A stretch of DNA of 33,425 bases, taken from NCBI GenBank assembly GCA_017625405.1, contig JAGALB010000039.1, positions 1-33,425 of the forward strand, given 5' to 3'. Positions 32,472-33,425 of this stretch are shown piece by piece. Under the pieces are notes generated by a model, which was not told where the DNA came from, searched no databases, and worked only from the letters and a program-made list of their open reading frames with translations. The translations under genes and the position numbers were made by a program. The first letter of the stretch is position 1, and every line of letters starts with the position of its first letter. The DNA comes from Ruminiclostridium sp. GTDB lineage: Bacteria > Bacillota > Clostridia > Oscillospirales > Ruminococcaceae.

Positions 32472-32610
32472 GTATTTAAAATCGCTGAAAAAAGTTACCT
32501 GATTTTTACAGTTTTGGATTTGTTTTTTCTTAGTGAAAAGGGAATATTAAGGACGCAAAAGCAGATAATTGCAATGTAAGCAAAATCCAGTACGAAAGGA
32601 ATATTATCTT

Positions 32611-33270
32611 ATGAATACATTTTACAAGCTTGTCATTGCACTGCTTATAGCGGTATTTTGTATAAAGGCGGTGGATGCGGGTACGGCAGTTCCTGCCTAT
32701 TCCCAGACAGGCTCAAGCGGCACTGAGGTTGAAGAAATCCAGCGTGTCTTAAAGGACAGGGGAATTTTCAAGGGCGAAATAACAGGTTATTACGGGGCGC
32801 AGACTGCACAGGCGGTAAGCGAATTCCAGCGTCAGCAGGGTCTTCCCGAAACAGGTATTGCTGATCAGAAAACCCTTAAGCGCATGGGCATTACAATAGG
32901 TGCTCTTCCTGAAGCAACCGATGCAAACGTAGGTCTGCTCGCACGTATTATTTCAGCTGAGGGCAGAGGAGAATCGTATATAGGTCAGGTGGCAATCGGT
33001 GCGGTTATCTGTAACCGTATTGAGCATCCTTCTTTTCCCGATACACTTGCAGGCGTAATTTATCAGAGCGGCGCATTTACAGCGCTTATCGACGGTCAGT
33101 TCAACGAGGAAATCACCGACAGCGCATACTCCGCCGCACGAGATGCACTTTCTGGCTGGGATCCCAGCGGTGGCGCTATCTATTATTATAACCCCGATAA
33201 GACAGATAATGAATTCATCCATTCAAGACCTGTCATAAAGGTAATCGGAAACCACCGTTTCTGTTCATAA
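32611..33270 (+). CDS. SleB/CwlJ-type spore cortex-lytic enzyme
   Basis: The product has 219 residues from the ATG at 32611 after AAAGGA. It begins with a signal peptide (FYKLVIALLIAVFCIKAVDAG). A peptidoglycan-binding domain (~34-92: TEVEEIQRVLKDRGIFKGEITGYYGAQTAQAVSEFQRQQGL) follows. The C-terminal hydrolase domain starts at LLARIISAEGRGESYIGQVAIGAVICNRI with the expected acidic residue and continues to the end (SGAFTALIDGQF). This is the architecture of SleB, which opens the spore cortex at germination, so spore formation or a domesticated cell-wall role is implied. No sporulation genes flank it. Confidence 0.88.
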   Translation: MNTFYKLVIALLIAVFCIKAVDAGTAVPAYSQTGSSGTEVEEIQRVLKDRGIFKGEITGYYGAQTAQAVSEFQRQQGLPETGIADQKTLKRMGITIGALPEATDANVGLLARIISAEGRGESYIGQVAIGAVICNRIEHPSFPDTLAGVIYQSGAFTALIDGQFNEEITDSAYSAARDALSGWDPSGGAIYYYNPDKTDNEFIHSRPVIKVIGNHRFCS

Positions 33271-33325
33271 TAAAAAGCTCAGGCATAAGAGCGGTACTCA
33301 TATAGAAGCTTTATAAGTATTTATC

Positions 33326-33380
33326 GTGGGACACCTTTCTGTAGAAAGGTTATCCCCCGAACCCCCTTCCAAAGACTTTA
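33326..33380. repeat. Intergenic repeat-like element after sleB
   Basis: The segment has a 7-bp hairpin ACCTTTC-TGTA-GAAAGGT (33333-33350), then CCCCCGAACCCCCTTCC and AAAGACTTTA. The layout recalls an intergenic repeat I remember from gut Oscillospiraceae, but this is memory and was not checked. Only one copy lies in this window. Confidence 0.4.
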
Positions 33381-33388
33381 ATAATGAT

Positions 33389-33425
33389 TTAAGCCTGACA
33401 GGGTAAATTACCCTGTCAGGCTTAA
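33389..33425. terminator. 18-bp palindrome at the window edge, possible bidirectional terminator
   Basis: The arms 33389-33406 and 33408-33425 are perfectly complementary around one base, so the RNA hairpin is very strong. It ends exactly at the window boundary, so the full length is unknown. It may terminate transcripts from sleB and from a gene beyond the edge. Confidence 0.5.

Overview
The window reads as chromosomal DNA of a low-to-moderate GC, Gram-positive anaerobe of the Clostridia, most like the Oscillospiraceae/Ruminococcaceae. The reasons are SigA-type promoters with 17-base spacers, strong AGGAGG-type ribosome sites, a SleB-type spore cortex hydrolase, a zinc-ribbon L28, a CcpA-type cre site and the overall protein content. 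This placement is inference. No rRNA, tRNA, CRISPR array, insertion sequence or intact prophage is visible. RNase P RNA is the one structural RNA gene.

Layout. 1-5507: a clipped + strand gene end, then leftward genes: an acidic membrane protein, a membrane-anchored LysM-G5-M23 cell-wall peptidase, a cytoplasmic clan GH-A (GH26-like) glycosidase under a cre-marked promoter, a small unknown protein and a DUF4234 membrane protein. 5508-12192: rightward glgA, HD hydrolase, gpsA, rpmB (with a long leader hairpin), a TetM-like ribosomal GTPase fused to a C-terminal NYN/Rae1-like nuclease domain, and a 44-residue Cys-rich protein. 12193-12514: tandem hairpin repeats. 12515-15355: GH127 arabinofuranosidase divergent from an AraC regulator. 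15462-18996: ZIP transporter, a holin/GH25 lysozyme pair, and an L-fucose/L-arabinose isomerase-family protein with a strong promoter.

19079-22596: a compact leftward operon of a DUF3810 membrane zinc peptidase, MBL-fold hydrolase, alpha/beta hydrolase and LCM-type methyltransferase. 22616-23127: rnpB with a consensus promoter and tandem terminators. 23126-25799, leftward: an Rsm22-family protein with a cysteine cluster, DAHP synthase and a MarR regulator. 26055-30346, rightward: a D-2-hydroxyacid dehydrogenase, then a family 5 solute-binding lipoprotein, a DtxR-type metalloregulator and YbaK. 30485-33425: an XRE regulator, another copy of the 12.3 kb repeat, an AIM24 protein, SleB, and a second type of repeat with a palindrome at the window edge.

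Carbohydrate use is one theme: GH26-like and GH127 enzymes, the sugar isomerase, glycogen synthase, a cre site and an AraC regulator. Translation is another: L28, the GTPase-nuclease fusion, RNase P RNA, Rsm22 and YbaK. The most unusual items are the GTPase-nuclease fusion, the dispersed hairpin repeat between convergent genes, and the rpmB leader structure.
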